Source: Butyrivibrio sp. INlla18
GTDB taxonomy: Bacteria; Bacillota; Clostridia; Lachnospirales; Lachnospiraceae
DNA: 64,000 bases
NCBI RefSeq assembly: GCF_900103635.1
Contig: NZ_FMXK01000010.1
Span: forward strand, 62,001-126,000
Direction of reading: 5' to 3'
Positions 24,712 to 32,681 of the stretch are shown one piece after another. The notes under the pieces are model-generated. The model had not been told where the DNA came from. It did not search any database and was given only the letters and a program-made list of their open reading frames with translations. The translations under genes were made by a program, and so were the position numbers. The stretch's first letter is position 1. Each line of letters begins with the position of its first letter.

Positions 24712-25138
24712 AAACTACTTTTGATTTTAACATAATTCATGATTCATTTAAACATTGAACCGATATGGTCAACATAACTCCTCACACTCTATTATTGTCT
24801 TTTTTTAAGTCCAATAAAAATACCAGTTAAAAAATTACCCTTTCCTTTCCCCTTTCCGTTATCACAGTTCTTTTAAGAAAATCAAAATACAATATGTAGC
24901 TTAAAATAAAAAGTGGATATTTAAATTGTTTTTTAGTCAATTTTAATATTTTGTATCTTCAATTGTTACTTTAGAATCAGGTTTCAGGGGCAATAAAAAA
25001 AGGGAGCAACATTGCTCCCTTTTGTCTAATCACTAAAATTAGGCACTAGTTACTACTTTTTTATATTCCTTTAGGCGTAATACCCCTTATACTGTTTTGG
25101 AGTCAGATAATCAAATGAATAGGCAGGTCTTATTCCTA
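24712..25138. other. Intergenic region, AT-rich, with terminator and transposase tail
   Basis: It contains a strong hairpin at 24998-25023 and a transposase remnant at 25071-25140. The rest (24712-24997) is very AT-rich, with many A and T runs, and I see no gene in it. Confidence 0.6.
24998..25023 (-). terminator. Intrinsic terminator
   Basis: AAAGGGAGCAA and TTGCTCCCTTT around a 2-bp loop (the effective loop is larger), followed by TTTATTG on the minus strand. Confidence 0.75.
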
Positions 25139-25140
25139 TC
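25071..25140 (-). mobile_element. Remnant of an integrase-core transposase, last ~22 codons
   Basis: Minus-strand frame reading RPAYSFDYLTPKQYKGYYA followed by a stop at 25071-25073. The pattern RP..(S/A)..YLTPKQY is the usual C-terminal end of rve/integrase-core transposases. No start or upstream part remains; the frame runs directly into the end of the GHKL gene. Confidence 0.5.
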
Positions 25141-26845
25141 ACTCTTGATCCAAAAGCATTATTTTTAACTCTTCTTCTATATACTCTTTTAAGCATATTA
25201 CTCGGATTTTTAAAGCTGCATCATCAGTATCTAAATAATACCTTCTTGGTTTATCGCCTTCTTTAGGTATTATTCTCAAAATACGTGTTGCATCCTCCAC
25301 CGAAGTTTTTAGTATACTTCCATCTTTTATTTTAGAAGAAAGCTCCCAGCATACAATATATCGAATATTTGTGAATGAATGATTAAATTCTGTCGCACCT
25401 AACTGATATTTCAATTCCACATACCAAAATTCACAATCAGATATCTTGTTTTCAGTTTTATTCCTTGCTAATAAATCTATTCCTGCAGACTCATCATAAT
25501 CCAATGGTTCAAAATCAAAATTCTCTGGATTCAAAGTGTATAACGAAATGAACAAGCCATATAATTCTGCTTCGTTTCTGGGAGTTAAAAATACTCTATT
25601 ATTTAACGTAAAATATTTTTTTTGAGTAACCAATTCCTTTCTTTTTTTGAACGCTGCTTTCTCAAATTCTATGGTTTTCGCCTCTTCCTTCCACTTTTTT
25701 AGTGTAACAACATCATTACTATATAGGTCAATATCTATTTCATTAATTATGTTTTGTACAGCCTTTTTTAATTCATCAATAATTTGCTGATTAGTATTAG
25801 CGATCGTTCCCCTGTTAGCTGTCAGTCTTAATTTTTGGCAATTTACAAAACCATGTAATAGGCCATATGAATTTGAACCTGTTCCAAACGATGTAATCCA
25901 TTCATTTACCCTTTGAATAGGTACATAATCCTTGCAAAGCCATATTCCATATCTATCAGATACTTTATATGCGCCAGTCATTTTATTTTTTTTCATTCTA
26001 ATCATATTGTTATAATTTCTTTTTGCCTCATCGCCCTCAAAATATATAACAACATCATATTTTACTTCTGGCATTGACTCTAATGTTTGATTAGCATAAA
26101 CAAATTTTTTTACATAATAGTCAGCAGCATTTTCTCCATGCTCCTCAAAAAGCGCATTTATATCATTGTTTTCAGGAGCAAATCTATGCCCCATAGTCAA
26201 CTCCTCTGGCTCATCCACATCCAACGCTTTCAAATAAACTTTAAAATCACGGATATCCTTCTTCTCAAACTGACTTTCAATTGTGCCAAGTACTGTAAAC
26301 CAGTATAGATAGTCTTTTATTATGTCTTGTTTAAGCTTAGCTCTCTGGTTATTATTGTATCCTTCTATTGTTATGCTGGTTCCTCTAGGAAACTTTTCTG
26401 CACTTTCTCTAACAAGTGGACAATGCACTTTACCTGCATTTAATTGTGTAAAAGCTCCCTCGCACTCTGACTCATATGAATTCTTTCCATCTGAAGTATG
26501 TACTACAACTTTATCTGAACGCAAATATATCTTTGTTCCATGTCCTTTTTCACCTATAGATTTATTATTTTCTCTAGATTTTGAATCTCCTAGATTCCAA
26601 AAGTTATTTATTATGGTATCCTTATCCATTCCAATACCATTATCAATTAGCTCAATTACCAGTTTGTCCTGACCGGATATTTCTTTTACATTTATTAGTA
26701 TCTTAAATTCTGTAGCCCCCCAATCATAAGCATTATGGAGTGCCTCCCTAAATAATTCCATTGGATCTCCAAAATCACTGGCAATTTCCAAAAATTCAGC
26801 TGATTCGTTTACTTTAGGTGATATTTTTTCCCAATTGTCTTGCAT
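25139..26845 (-). CDS. GHKL (MutL/MORC-type) ATPase with putative C-terminal PD-(D/E)XK nuclease
   Basis: The 568-residue protein has the Bergerat ATPase motifs: ELFREALHNAYDW (about 29-41) with the catalytic Glu and Asn, IDNGIGMD (about 66-73), and GEKGHGTKIYLRSD (about 97-110), then GTSITIEGY. The last third has GIDLL (Asp457) and YVELK (Glu477, Lys479), spaced like a PD-(D/E)XK nuclease core. MORC-like ATPases beside restriction-modification genes are known in bacteria. Start behind GGGGG. Probable defence ATPase-nuclease. Confidence 0.75.
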   Translation of the reverse strand: MQDNWEKISPKVNESAEFLEIASDFGDPMELFREALHNAYDWGATEFKILINVKEISGQDKLVIELIDNGIGMDKDTIINNFWNLGDSKSRENNKSIGEKGHGTKIYLRSDKVVVHTSDGKNSYESECEGAFTQLNAGKVHCPLVRESAEKFPRGTSITIEGYNNNQRAKLKQDIIKDYLYWFTVLGTIESQFEKKDIRDFKVYLKALDVDEPEELTMGHRFAPENNDINALFEEHGENAADYYVKKFVYANQTLESMPEVKYDVVIYFEGDEAKRNYNNMIRMKKNKMTGAYKVSDRYGIWLCKDYVPIQRVNEWITSFGTGSNSYGLLHGFVNCQKLRLTANRGTIANTNQQIIDELKKAVQNIINEIDIDLYSNDVVTLKKWKEEAKTIEFEKAAFKKRKELVTQKKYFTLNNRVFLTPRNEAELYGLFISLYTLNPENFDFEPLDYDESAGIDLLARNKTENKISDCEFWYVELKYQLGATEFNHSFTNIRYIVCWELSSKIKDGSILKTSVEDATRILRIIPKEGDKPRRYYLDTDDAALKIRVICLKEYIEEELKIMLLDQE

Positions 26846-26925
26846 TTTTGCCCCCTAGATCATTTGTCCTGACAATTAATTAGATCATACTAATCAAGTC
26901 TTTTCAAGATCTATAATATAATCAA

Positions 26926-26949
26926 AAAAGCAGCCAAAAGGCTGCTTTT
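26926..26949 (-). terminator. Intrinsic terminator of the 4-TM/310-aa module
   Basis: AAAAGCAGCC and GGCTGCTTTT with loop TTTT, then TTGA on the minus strand. It overlaps the last base of the stop codon. Confidence 0.85.
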
Positions 26950-27590
26950 CATTCTTTGGTTTCAGTCGTCTTATTATTCTCTACTATCTCTTTTATTCGA
27001 GAATAAGCATGGAGATTAAATATTTGAAAAATATTAAATATAAAACTTGTAACTTCCCAAATACCCTCAATATTGCTATGTAAAAGTAAAAACACTAAAA
27101 AACCAGAAATACCTATATTTAATTTGTTACTAACAAACATACACCAATCACTAGGAATCACGTGCGTAAATATGATTACAAACAAATCTATTACTACACA
27201 CGTCATTTGAAAAATCATTAATTCAACAAAAGAATCATTAGTACCTATCAAGCCATTTTCTTCTTTTTCAACACTCAACAAAGCAACCAATAGCTTATCA
27301 TTCATTAGTGCTTGAAAAAGCGCATAGCCTGTAAAAACAACAGCTAAAAGTGCAATTACAATAGTCATTATAACTCCTAGAATTTCTCTCGTGCATATAA
27401 CAGTTTCATATTGAGTTGCTATATGAACTGCAAAAAAACCTTCTAGCGAAATGAACAAAATTTTCCTGACCACATTATTTTTTTTGAATAAAAAAATCTT
27501 AAGAGAACTGAATAGCACCTTGATAGAACTTTTTTTCTCTGCTAATTTTTCTGCATTTTTCTCAGCTTTATCTAAATTAATAGTAATCAC
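26949..27590 (-). CDS. Four-TM membrane protein, partner of the 310-aa protein
   Basis: The 213-residue protein has a basic N-terminal helix (EKNAEKLAEKKSSIK) and four hydrophobic segments, among them FISLEGFFAVHIA, GVIMTIVIALLAVVFTGYALF, TCVVIDLFVIIFTHVI and GISGFLVFLLL, plus a charged C-terminal tail. Its ATG overlaps the stop of the 310-residue gene by 4 bp. I do not recognise the family. A soluble sensor plus a small membrane protein in a defence island is the pattern of abortive-infection pairs, but this is inference. Confidence 0.6.
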   Translation of the reverse strand: MITINLDKAEKNAEKLAEKKSSIKVLFSSLKIFLFKKNNVVRKILFISLEGFFAVHIATQYETVICTREILGVIMTIVIALLAVVFTGYALFQALMNDKLLVALLSVEKEENGLIGTNDSFVELMIFQMTCVVIDLFVIIFTHVIPSDWCMFVSNKLNIGISGFLVFLLLHSNIEGIWEVTSFIFNIFQIFNLHAYSRIKEIVENNKTTETKE

Positions 27591-28519
27591 CTCGATTCAC
27601 TTATAGATCTTATCTTGTCCTCATTTCTATTATATATCTCTTGATGCGCCTCATTAGTCACAATCAATTCTTCAATTTGTGACGTAGCCGTTACTAATTC
27701 TTGAGTTTCTGATCCGATATCTTCACCATCATCTATATCCATAGCATACTTTACTGAAAGCTCATCATCGGTTAATTTTGCCTTTCGCTTGTCTTTTGTA
27801 ACCACATTCAATATCGGCTTAATCGTTCCTGCAGCTTGCGCAAGTATAGTCTTTATCCCGTCAAAAAAAGTAGGACTATTAAATGTTATAGATCCTGTTT
27901 TACACCCTAAATCTTTTCTTGCATTATTCGACAAGATTCCGAATGCCTCTGTATAATCTTTATCACCATTCAATGGATAAAACCTTAATGTCAAACAATT
28001 AACTTTTTCAACATCTGTCAAGACTTCTTTCATACTTTTGAGATTAGGAATCCCCACTATATTTACCACTGCATATTCTAGCTTTTTTTCGTTTTCATCA
28101 CTATTCACACTTTTTATATATCTATCAAAAACATACTTAATAGTTGTTCTAAAATTGGCTAGAGACGGGCTACCTTTCTGATTTGGCAAAAAAATCATTC
28201 TGTGATTCAACAGATTAATGGCAAATGAAGAATATGGAGCAGCCGAATGTTTCTCATCTTTTTCAACTAACTCTCCAGATTCATTTAAATCAGTTTTTAT
28301 TTCCAAAATAGTCTTTTTTACTATTTTCCCTGTAAGGACATAATTATTTTTGTTCTTATATATATCTATATCCTTAAATAAAAATTCATTTTCATCCTTT
28401 TTTTTGACTATTCCAGCCCTTAATGCCGGAATAACAATCGTATCAAAGCAGTCTAACATCGGCAATTCATCTTCACCAAAAACAACATTGAAATTGGCAA
28501 TTTGCGCACTTTTTTTCAT
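27587..28519 (-). CDS. Unknown 310-aa soluble protein of the two-gene module
   Basis: I do not recognise it. It is rich in Lys, Asp and Asn, with no membrane segment. It begins SAQIANFNVVFGEDELPMLD and contains FAINLLNHRMIFLPNQKGSP and LKSMKEVLTDVEK. The first 220 residues look like a mixed alpha/beta domain; the last 80 are acidic and helical. The start lacks a strong ribosome site (TAGGGAATT). It leads the two-gene unit with the 4-TM protein. Confidence 0.6.
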   Translation of the reverse strand: MKKSAQIANFNVVFGEDELPMLDCFDTIVIPALRAGIVKKKDENEFLFKDIDIYKNKNNYVLTGKIVKKTILEIKTDLNESGELVEKDEKHSAAPYSSFAINLLNHRMIFLPNQKGSPSLANFRTTIKYVFDRYIKSVNSDENEKKLEYAVVNIVGIPNLKSMKEVLTDVEKVNCLTLRFYPLNGDKDYTEAFGILSNNARKDLGCKTGSITFNSPTFFDGIKTILAQAAGTIKPILNVVTKDKRKAKLTDDELSVKYAMDIDDGEDIGSETQELVTATSQIEELIVTNEAHQEIYNRNEDKIRSISESR

Positions 28520-28620
28520 ATAATTCCCTACCCCCTTGAGTCTGTTCTAATCTAGCAATTATAATACTATTCTATTGTACTGCACTTGAAATATAATACC
28601 AGTTTTTTACTTCAATTTGT

Positions 28621-28806
28621 TTACTCTTCATCCAACTCATCTTCAAACTCCAGCCACCCAAGCAGCCTATCTTCTTCCCTCTCTCTTCTTAACTGGTCCT
28701 GTCTGCAGTCGAAGTCGCGGCGCTCTTTTGCGCTCATGTCTTTTACTAGATCCTTGTACTCTTTATCTGTGAGTCTTACGTCTTTATCTCTTTTACCAAA
28801 GAACAT
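28621..28806 (-). CDS. 61-aa charged small protein
   Basis: Start at 28806 behind AGGAGG, 16 bp after the preceding gene. Product MFFGKRDKDVRLTDKEYKD... with an acidic C-terminus LEFEDELDEE. Very high charge, helical. No known family. Confidence 0.55.
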   Translation of the reverse strand: MFFGKRDKDVRLTDKEYKDLVKDMSAKERRDFDCRQDQLRREREEDRLLGWLEFEDELDEE

Positions 28807-28822
28807 AGCTGACCTCCTTTTA

Positions 28823-29086
28823 TCATCTAAACCACAATATATATGGCAGGATTTTTGTAAATCCCTTAGACCTTTCTTCCATAACACGGTGGTATAGTTC
28901 AGGATCTTTTTTCTTGAGTTTTGCTGTTTCTATTTCTATGGCTATCATAGATACCACCAATCTGACAGCAGTACATATCATCCATAGCAGAAAAAGTATT
29001 GTTGCTACAACAATTATCCCAAATGCTATCGTAAAAAAATCATAGGTATTTCCTCTCTTCTTTTTCTTCTTTTTACCTATGATCAA
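28823..29086 (-). CDS. 87-aa small membrane protein
   Basis: TTG start, poly-lysine head GKKKKKKRGN, then a long hydrophobic stretch (FFTIAFGIIVVATILFLLWM and on to about residue 50) and a charged tail. One or two membrane segments. It is coupled to the 61-residue gene by a 16 bp gap. No ribosome site is visible, so the start is uncertain. Function unknown. Confidence 0.5.
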   Translation of the reverse strand: MIIGKKKKKKRGNTYDFFTIAFGIIVVATILFLLWMICTAVRLVVSMIAIEIETAKLKKKDPELYHRVMEERSKGFTKILPYILWFR

Positions 29087-29184
29087 TTTACATCATGAAA
29101 TATCCTATAAAGTTCCCAACTACATATTGCGGCGTTGCAGCTCTTTTGACAAGAGAAAATGCAATATATAGTGCCAACAAAAAA

Positions 29185-29216
29185 GCAGCCTTACATTTCC
29201 GCAAAGCTACTTACTT
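29185..29216 (-). terminator. Candidate terminator of the 62-aa paralogue
   Basis: AGTAGC pairs with GCTGCT, followed by TTTTTT on the minus strand. Confidence 0.45.
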
Positions 29217-29229
29217 TTACTACCCTTCA

Positions 29230-29418
29230 TCAAAATGAGCTATCAGAGGCCACACCGAGCCTACATCCAATTTTTTCTACAAGCCATGCATCTTCCACGG
29301 ACACATACCTTATCTCGTCATTTTCATCCACTAGTGTCACAGACACTCTAGGCTGCTGCCCAGGCTGAAGTTCTTCACATCCATAGTCGCCATCATATAT
29401 TTGCTTTATAGTCCACAT
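29230..29418 (-). pseudogene. Frameshifted paralogue of the 61-aa protein
   Basis: The first about 46 residues (MWTIKQIYDGDYGCEELQPG...) match the gene at 12273. After DAWLV the DNA still matches (ATTGGATGTAGGCTCGGTGT), but a net 2-bp deletion shifts the frame, so the end reads KIGCRLGVASDSSF and not KLDVGS. The promoter region, including ATATTATACTA, is also shared. It may still make a protein with an altered tail. Confidence 0.7.
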
Positions 29419-29528
29419 GATTCATGCTCCTTTTTGAAATATTATACTATAATGATGAAAAATCAGAAGGTATCATCGGCTCCTTTGTGATAAAATAGCA
29501 AGTGCAGTTTATTTAAGGGGGATTGGTC

Positions 29529-29915
29529 GTGAAAGAGGAAAAGAAAAAAGAGATTATTAGAGTGATCAAGTTTGTATTCTTTTCAATCTCTGCTGGAATA
29601 ATAGAAATAGCAAGCTTTTCGCTGCTTACGGAGCTTACAGCCTTGCCTTATTGGCCATGCTATCTGACAGCTCTGGTGTTATCAGTTTTATGGAATTTTA
29701 CACTTAATCGCAAGTTTACATTTCAAAGTGCTAATAACGTACCAATAGCTATGATGAAGGTAGCGTTGTTCTATGCGGTATTTACGCCGGTGACTACTAT
29801 TGGAGGTAACTACCTGGTGGAAAGCCTTCACTGGAACGAATATCTTGTGACTGGTATCAATATGATCATAAATTTGAGCACTGAATATCTCTATGATAGA
29901 TTTATCGTATTTTGA
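29529..29915 (+). CDS. GtrA-family membrane protein
   Basis: GTG start with AAGGGGG seven bases upstream. Protein of about 128 residues with four hydrophobic segments and the GtrA signature FTLNRKFTF near residue 60, then IINLSTEYLYDRFIVF. GtrA-like proteins are thought to help move lipid-linked sugars across the membrane for cell-wall or teichoic acid glycosylation. It stands alone, with no glycosyltransferase neighbour. Confidence 0.8.
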   Translation: MKEEKKKEIIRVIKFVFFSISAGIIEIASFSLLTELTALPYWPCYLTALVLSVLWNFTLNRKFTFQSANNVPIAMMKVALFYAVFTPVTTIGGNYLVESLHWNEYLVTGINMIINLSTEYLYDRFIVF

Positions 29916-29990
29916 GACAGCCTCGATACTCATTGCATTGATGCATAAGACAAACGAAGCGTAGTGGACTAACCACTGCGCTTCTATTTT

Positions 29991-30224
29991 TTACATCTTA
30001 TATCCACAATCAGACTTCTCTGTTCCGTCGACGCCAGATTCATAGTGGGCGCGGAATTCCATGTTGATGTCGCGGATCTCTTTTTTGCCATCGATGTAGT
30101 CTTGGTACATTTCAGCAAGGCCGCTCATGCAGCCGTCACAGGAGCCGCTGATATTACCGATGGACTCGGCTACGATTCGTTCTCTTTCTTCTCTTGTTGT
30201 ATCTTTTATAAGTATTGAATCCAT
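29991..30224 (-). CDS. 77-aa cysteine-containing small protein
   Basis: Starts MDSILIKDTTREERERIVAE and contains SCDGCMSGLAEMYQDYIDGK and a Cys in SDCGYKM. The CxxC could bind metal. Seen as an uncharacterised protein in Lachnospiraceae as far as I recall. It is in line with dtd downstream of a variant repeat, with no clear operon. Confidence 0.55.
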   Translation of the reverse strand: MDSILIKDTTREERERIVAESIGNISGSCDGCMSGLAEMYQDYIDGKKEIRDINMEFRAHYESGVDGTEKSDCGYKM

Positions 30225-30252
30225 TTGGTCTTACCTCGCATCTTCATATAAA

Positions 30253-30292
30253 TGATCCACTACCCCCGTCCCCCAGGTCCACTTCGGGCACC
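30253..30292. repeat. Variant half repeat with CCCCCGTCCCCC core
   Basis: ATGATCCACTACCCCCGTC then CCCCAGGTCCACTTCGGG. Related in plan to the copy at 40549 (CTAACCCCGTCCCCTAGG). It follows the same scheme as the CCTAGGGACGGAGG family but with G replacing A in the core. It lies directly downstream of dtd. Confidence 0.65.
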
Positions 30293-30301
30293 ATCTATGC
30301 A

Positions 30302-30751
30302 TCAGCGCATAAAGTCTTTTGTATCTAATAAAATGGTCACTGGTCCGTCATTGACGGATTCTACTTTCATATCGGCTCCAAACTGTCCTGTTCCGACTTC
30401 GAAACCTCTTTTCCTACATTCTGAAACCACAAGCTCGTAGAGGGGCTCTGATATCTCAGGTCTAGCCGCGTCTGTAAAGCCAGGTCTTCTGGAGCTACAA
30501 TCAGCATAAAGAGTGAACTGGCTCACGATGAGGAGCTTGGCCCCTGCATCCATAGGGTTGATATTCATCTTGCCGTTCTCATCCTCAAACACTCTAAGGC
30601 CGCAGATCTTGTCAGCAATCTTGATTGCTTGCTCTTCCTTGTCGTCATTATGAACGCCCAAAAGTACAAGGAAGCCTTTGTCTATGGATGAAACTGTCTT
30701 GCCATCTATTGTAACTGATGCTGACAGCACTCTGGTCACTACTGCGCGCAT
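30302..30751 (-). CDS. dtd: D-aminoacyl-tRNA deacylase
   Basis: The 149-residue Dtd begins MRAVVTRVLSASVTIDGK and has the two active-site motifs SQFTLYADCSSRRPGF and NDGPVTILLDT. It removes D-amino acids from tRNA. Full length. The start lies 19 bp after the nitroreductase gene, so they may be co-transcribed. The ribosome site GGGGGTAGGT is close to the ATG. Confidence 0.92.
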   Translation of the reverse strand: MRAVVTRVLSASVTIDGKTVSSIDKGFLVLLGVHNDDKEEQAIKIADKICGLRVFEDENGKMNINPMDAGAKLLIVSQFTLYADCSSRRPGFTDAARPEISEPLYELVVSECRKRGFEVGTGQFGADMKVESVNDGPVTILLDTKDFMR

Positions 30752-30770
30752 ACCTACCCCCTAGATTTAT

Positions 30771-31586
30771 TTAAAATGTGTATGTTGCGATGTATTCCAT
30801 CTGATCTGGAACGATCAGGTTTGGCTTTCTTGTAGAAAGAACTGGCTTCCTGCCTTCAGAGATGAGCTGAGTCTCGAAGTGGTACATGGCAATTCCCAGA
30901 TCGATCTTCTGAATGTCGTAGTCAGGTGTATCGAAGCCTTTATCTTTTTTCTCATAGAAGTGAGCTTTGTTGTCCTCGATAAGGATTCTCCAAGGCTGCT
31001 TGTTAACTGCTGATGGAGCGATCCTAACTGCCTCAAGGTCGTCCATAAGGCCGTGGCCTACAGCGTAGGTTCTATCAAGTGGCATTGCAAAGTCTCTTAC
31101 GAAAAAGAGCTCTTCCATCTTCATTCTGGATTCTGCCTTAACACCTTTACGCATGAGTGTTTCTTTGATGGACATCTTCTGAGCTGGTCTTCCAAGTGGT
31201 GATACACAAGGCATGATCTCGTCTTCTGAGAGTTTAGCTGCTGCCTCGAACTTCTCTCTTGGCATTGTGCCGCCGATCCATGCTGTGCCAAAACCAAGCT
31301 CTAATGCTTTCATCTGGAGCATTTCAAAACTATATCCATATGCCTCTTCGGCATTTTCCTGTTTCTTTACAGAAGCTACAATGTACATCTTCTCCCCTGC
31401 AAGGACAGGACTTGATAACTTATTGGCCTCTGCATCAAGGAACTCAAATCTTACATTGATCCCGTATGGGTTGGTAATCTCTGAAACGTAGTCTTTTAAC
31501 TCATCTATGAGCCTTGGATCTGGCATCTGGCCATCGAAGGTTCTTACGCTTCTTCTTTTCCTTGCTAAATCAATAAATGTTGACAT
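30771..31586 (-). CDS. Nitroreductase family protein
   Basis: The 271-residue protein starts with FIDLARKRRSVRTFDGQMPD, the FMN-binding arginine cluster. EKMYIVASVKKQENAEEAYG and LGFGTAWIGG are further FMN-fold elements, and IAPSAVNKQPWRI is a second conserved segment. Its length suits the larger group that binds FMN and reduces nitro compounds or enones. Substrate unknown. It forms a likely unit with dtd. Confidence 0.8.
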   Translation of the reverse strand: MSTFIDLARKRRSVRTFDGQMPDPRLIDELKDYVSEITNPYGINVRFEFLDAEANKLSSPVLAGEKMYIVASVKKQENAEEAYGYSFEMLQMKALELGFGTAWIGGTMPREKFEAAAKLSEDEIMPCVSPLGRPAQKMSIKETLMRKGVKAESRMKMEELFFVRDFAMPLDRTYAVGHGLMDDLEAVRIAPSAVNKQPWRILIEDNKAHFYEKKDKGFDTPDYDIQKIDLGIAMYHFETQLISEGRKPVLSTRKPNLIVPDQMEYIATYTF

Positions 31587-31689
31587 AAATCTTTTCTCTT
31601 CCTTTTATTACGTTTTCCGAAAAAGATTATACCACTATTATGATTTTTTCCAATTAAATTGGTATTTGAAAAATTTGTGAACTTTTTTG

Positions 31690-32622
31690 TCAAAAAATTG
31701 AATGTCGGTCAGTAGATATGAGTCTGTCCCTTATCCTCTTTTCATTGAGTCCTTTGCCAATAAAAACGCACTGAGTCCCGTCATCTGGCGAATCAGTTAT
31801 GGCGTACATTTTGTCAGCAAGGTCAAAGCGAAGGAGTTCGCTTCCAACCCAGATAGTGCCTTTGGCCCTTGAGATGAGCCCAAACTCGCCGTGGAGACAG
31901 TCTTCTAGAAGCTGCACCAGCTGACCGGGATTTTGAAGTCCTGCCTTAGTGACTGTTACCTGGGAAAAGACATCCTTTAGGTCCTTAAGCTTTTCTTTCT
32001 TTTCTAAAGACGTTTCATCTACTTCTGTTTCCATGAGGCTATCCCACCACTTGCCATCCATCTGAGAATAGTGGCGATCAGTGATCTTGGCCTTTGGATT
32101 TATTTTTAAGATCTCATTCGTTACTTCTTTTAACTGGTCTGGATCTGTATGTTCACATTTAGAAAAAACTACGCAGGATGCGTTTGCAATCTGGTCCCTA
32201 TAAAGTTCAGGGTATTCCTTCATGTTGCTCCTAAAGGTCTCAGGACAAAGAACTACGATGGGCTCTAGGAGAAAGACTGCCCTTCCAAGTATAGGCTTTA
32301 GGTTCTCTATGATACTGCTGAGCCTTCCTACGCCTGTGGGCTCTATTATGAGGTACTCAGGACTTAGGGATGAAAAGATTGCCAGAACTGAATTTACAAA
32401 GCTGTCTTTCATGGTACAGCACACGCAGCCTTCCATGAATTCCAGGATCTTTATTTCATTGTCATTCCCGGCGGAGGCCTTCTGGAGCTCTAGGGCATCG
32501 AGGTTGTTGGCTCCGTACTCATTTTCCATGATGACGGGGCGCTTATTGGTTCTTGTAATAAGCTCTTTGATGAATGTGGTCTTACCTGCCCCCAAAAAGC
32601 CTGATACGAGTAATATCTGCAT
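31690..32622 (-). CDS. CobW/G3E-family GTPase, metallochaperone-like
   Basis: Protein of about 310 residues with Walker A SGFLGAGKTTFI, the metal motif GCVCC near 65-69, the guanine-specific VVFSKCEHTD, and a C-terminal domain. G3E GTPases deliver zinc, nickel or cobalamin-related metal to target proteins. The closest description is a CobW/YjiA-type zinc chaperone. The start is the ATG at 32622 with AGGA upstream. It lies 59 bp downstream of a zinc-dependent alcohol dehydrogenase gene with a hairpin between, so a functional link is possible but weak. Confidence 0.8.
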   Translation of the reverse strand: MQILLVSGFLGAGKTTFIKELITRTNKRPVIMENEYGANNLDALELQKASAGNDNEIKILEFMEGCVCCTMKDSFVNSVLAIFSSLSPEYLIIEPTGVGRLSSIIENLKPILGRAVFLLEPIVVLCPETFRSNMKEYPELYRDQIANASCVVFSKCEHTDPDQLKEVTNEILKINPKAKITDRHYSQMDGKWWDSLMETEVDETSLEKKEKLKDLKDVFSQVTVTKAGLQNPGQLVQLLEDCLHGEFGLISRAKGTIWVGSELLRFDLADKMYAITDSPDDGTQCVFIGKGLNEKRIRDRLISTDRHSIF

Positions 32623-32646
32623 AGTAGTCGGTCCTATCAATTAGAT

Positions 32647-32669
32647 AGGGCGGCCCTTGGACCGCCCCT
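32647..32669 (-). terminator. Hairpin between the dehydrogenase and GTPase genes
   Basis: GGGGCGG pairs with CCGCCCT around TCCAAGGG. There is no long T-run; it may be an attenuator or processing site more than a full terminator. Confidence 0.5.
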
Positions 32670-32681
32670 TAAGTTTTGTTA

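Noticed and set aside
26949-28519. Match to the Kiwa defence pair (KwaA 4-TM, KwaB)
   Set aside because: The gene order is reversed and I see no DUF4868-like features in the 310-residue protein. Size alone is not enough.
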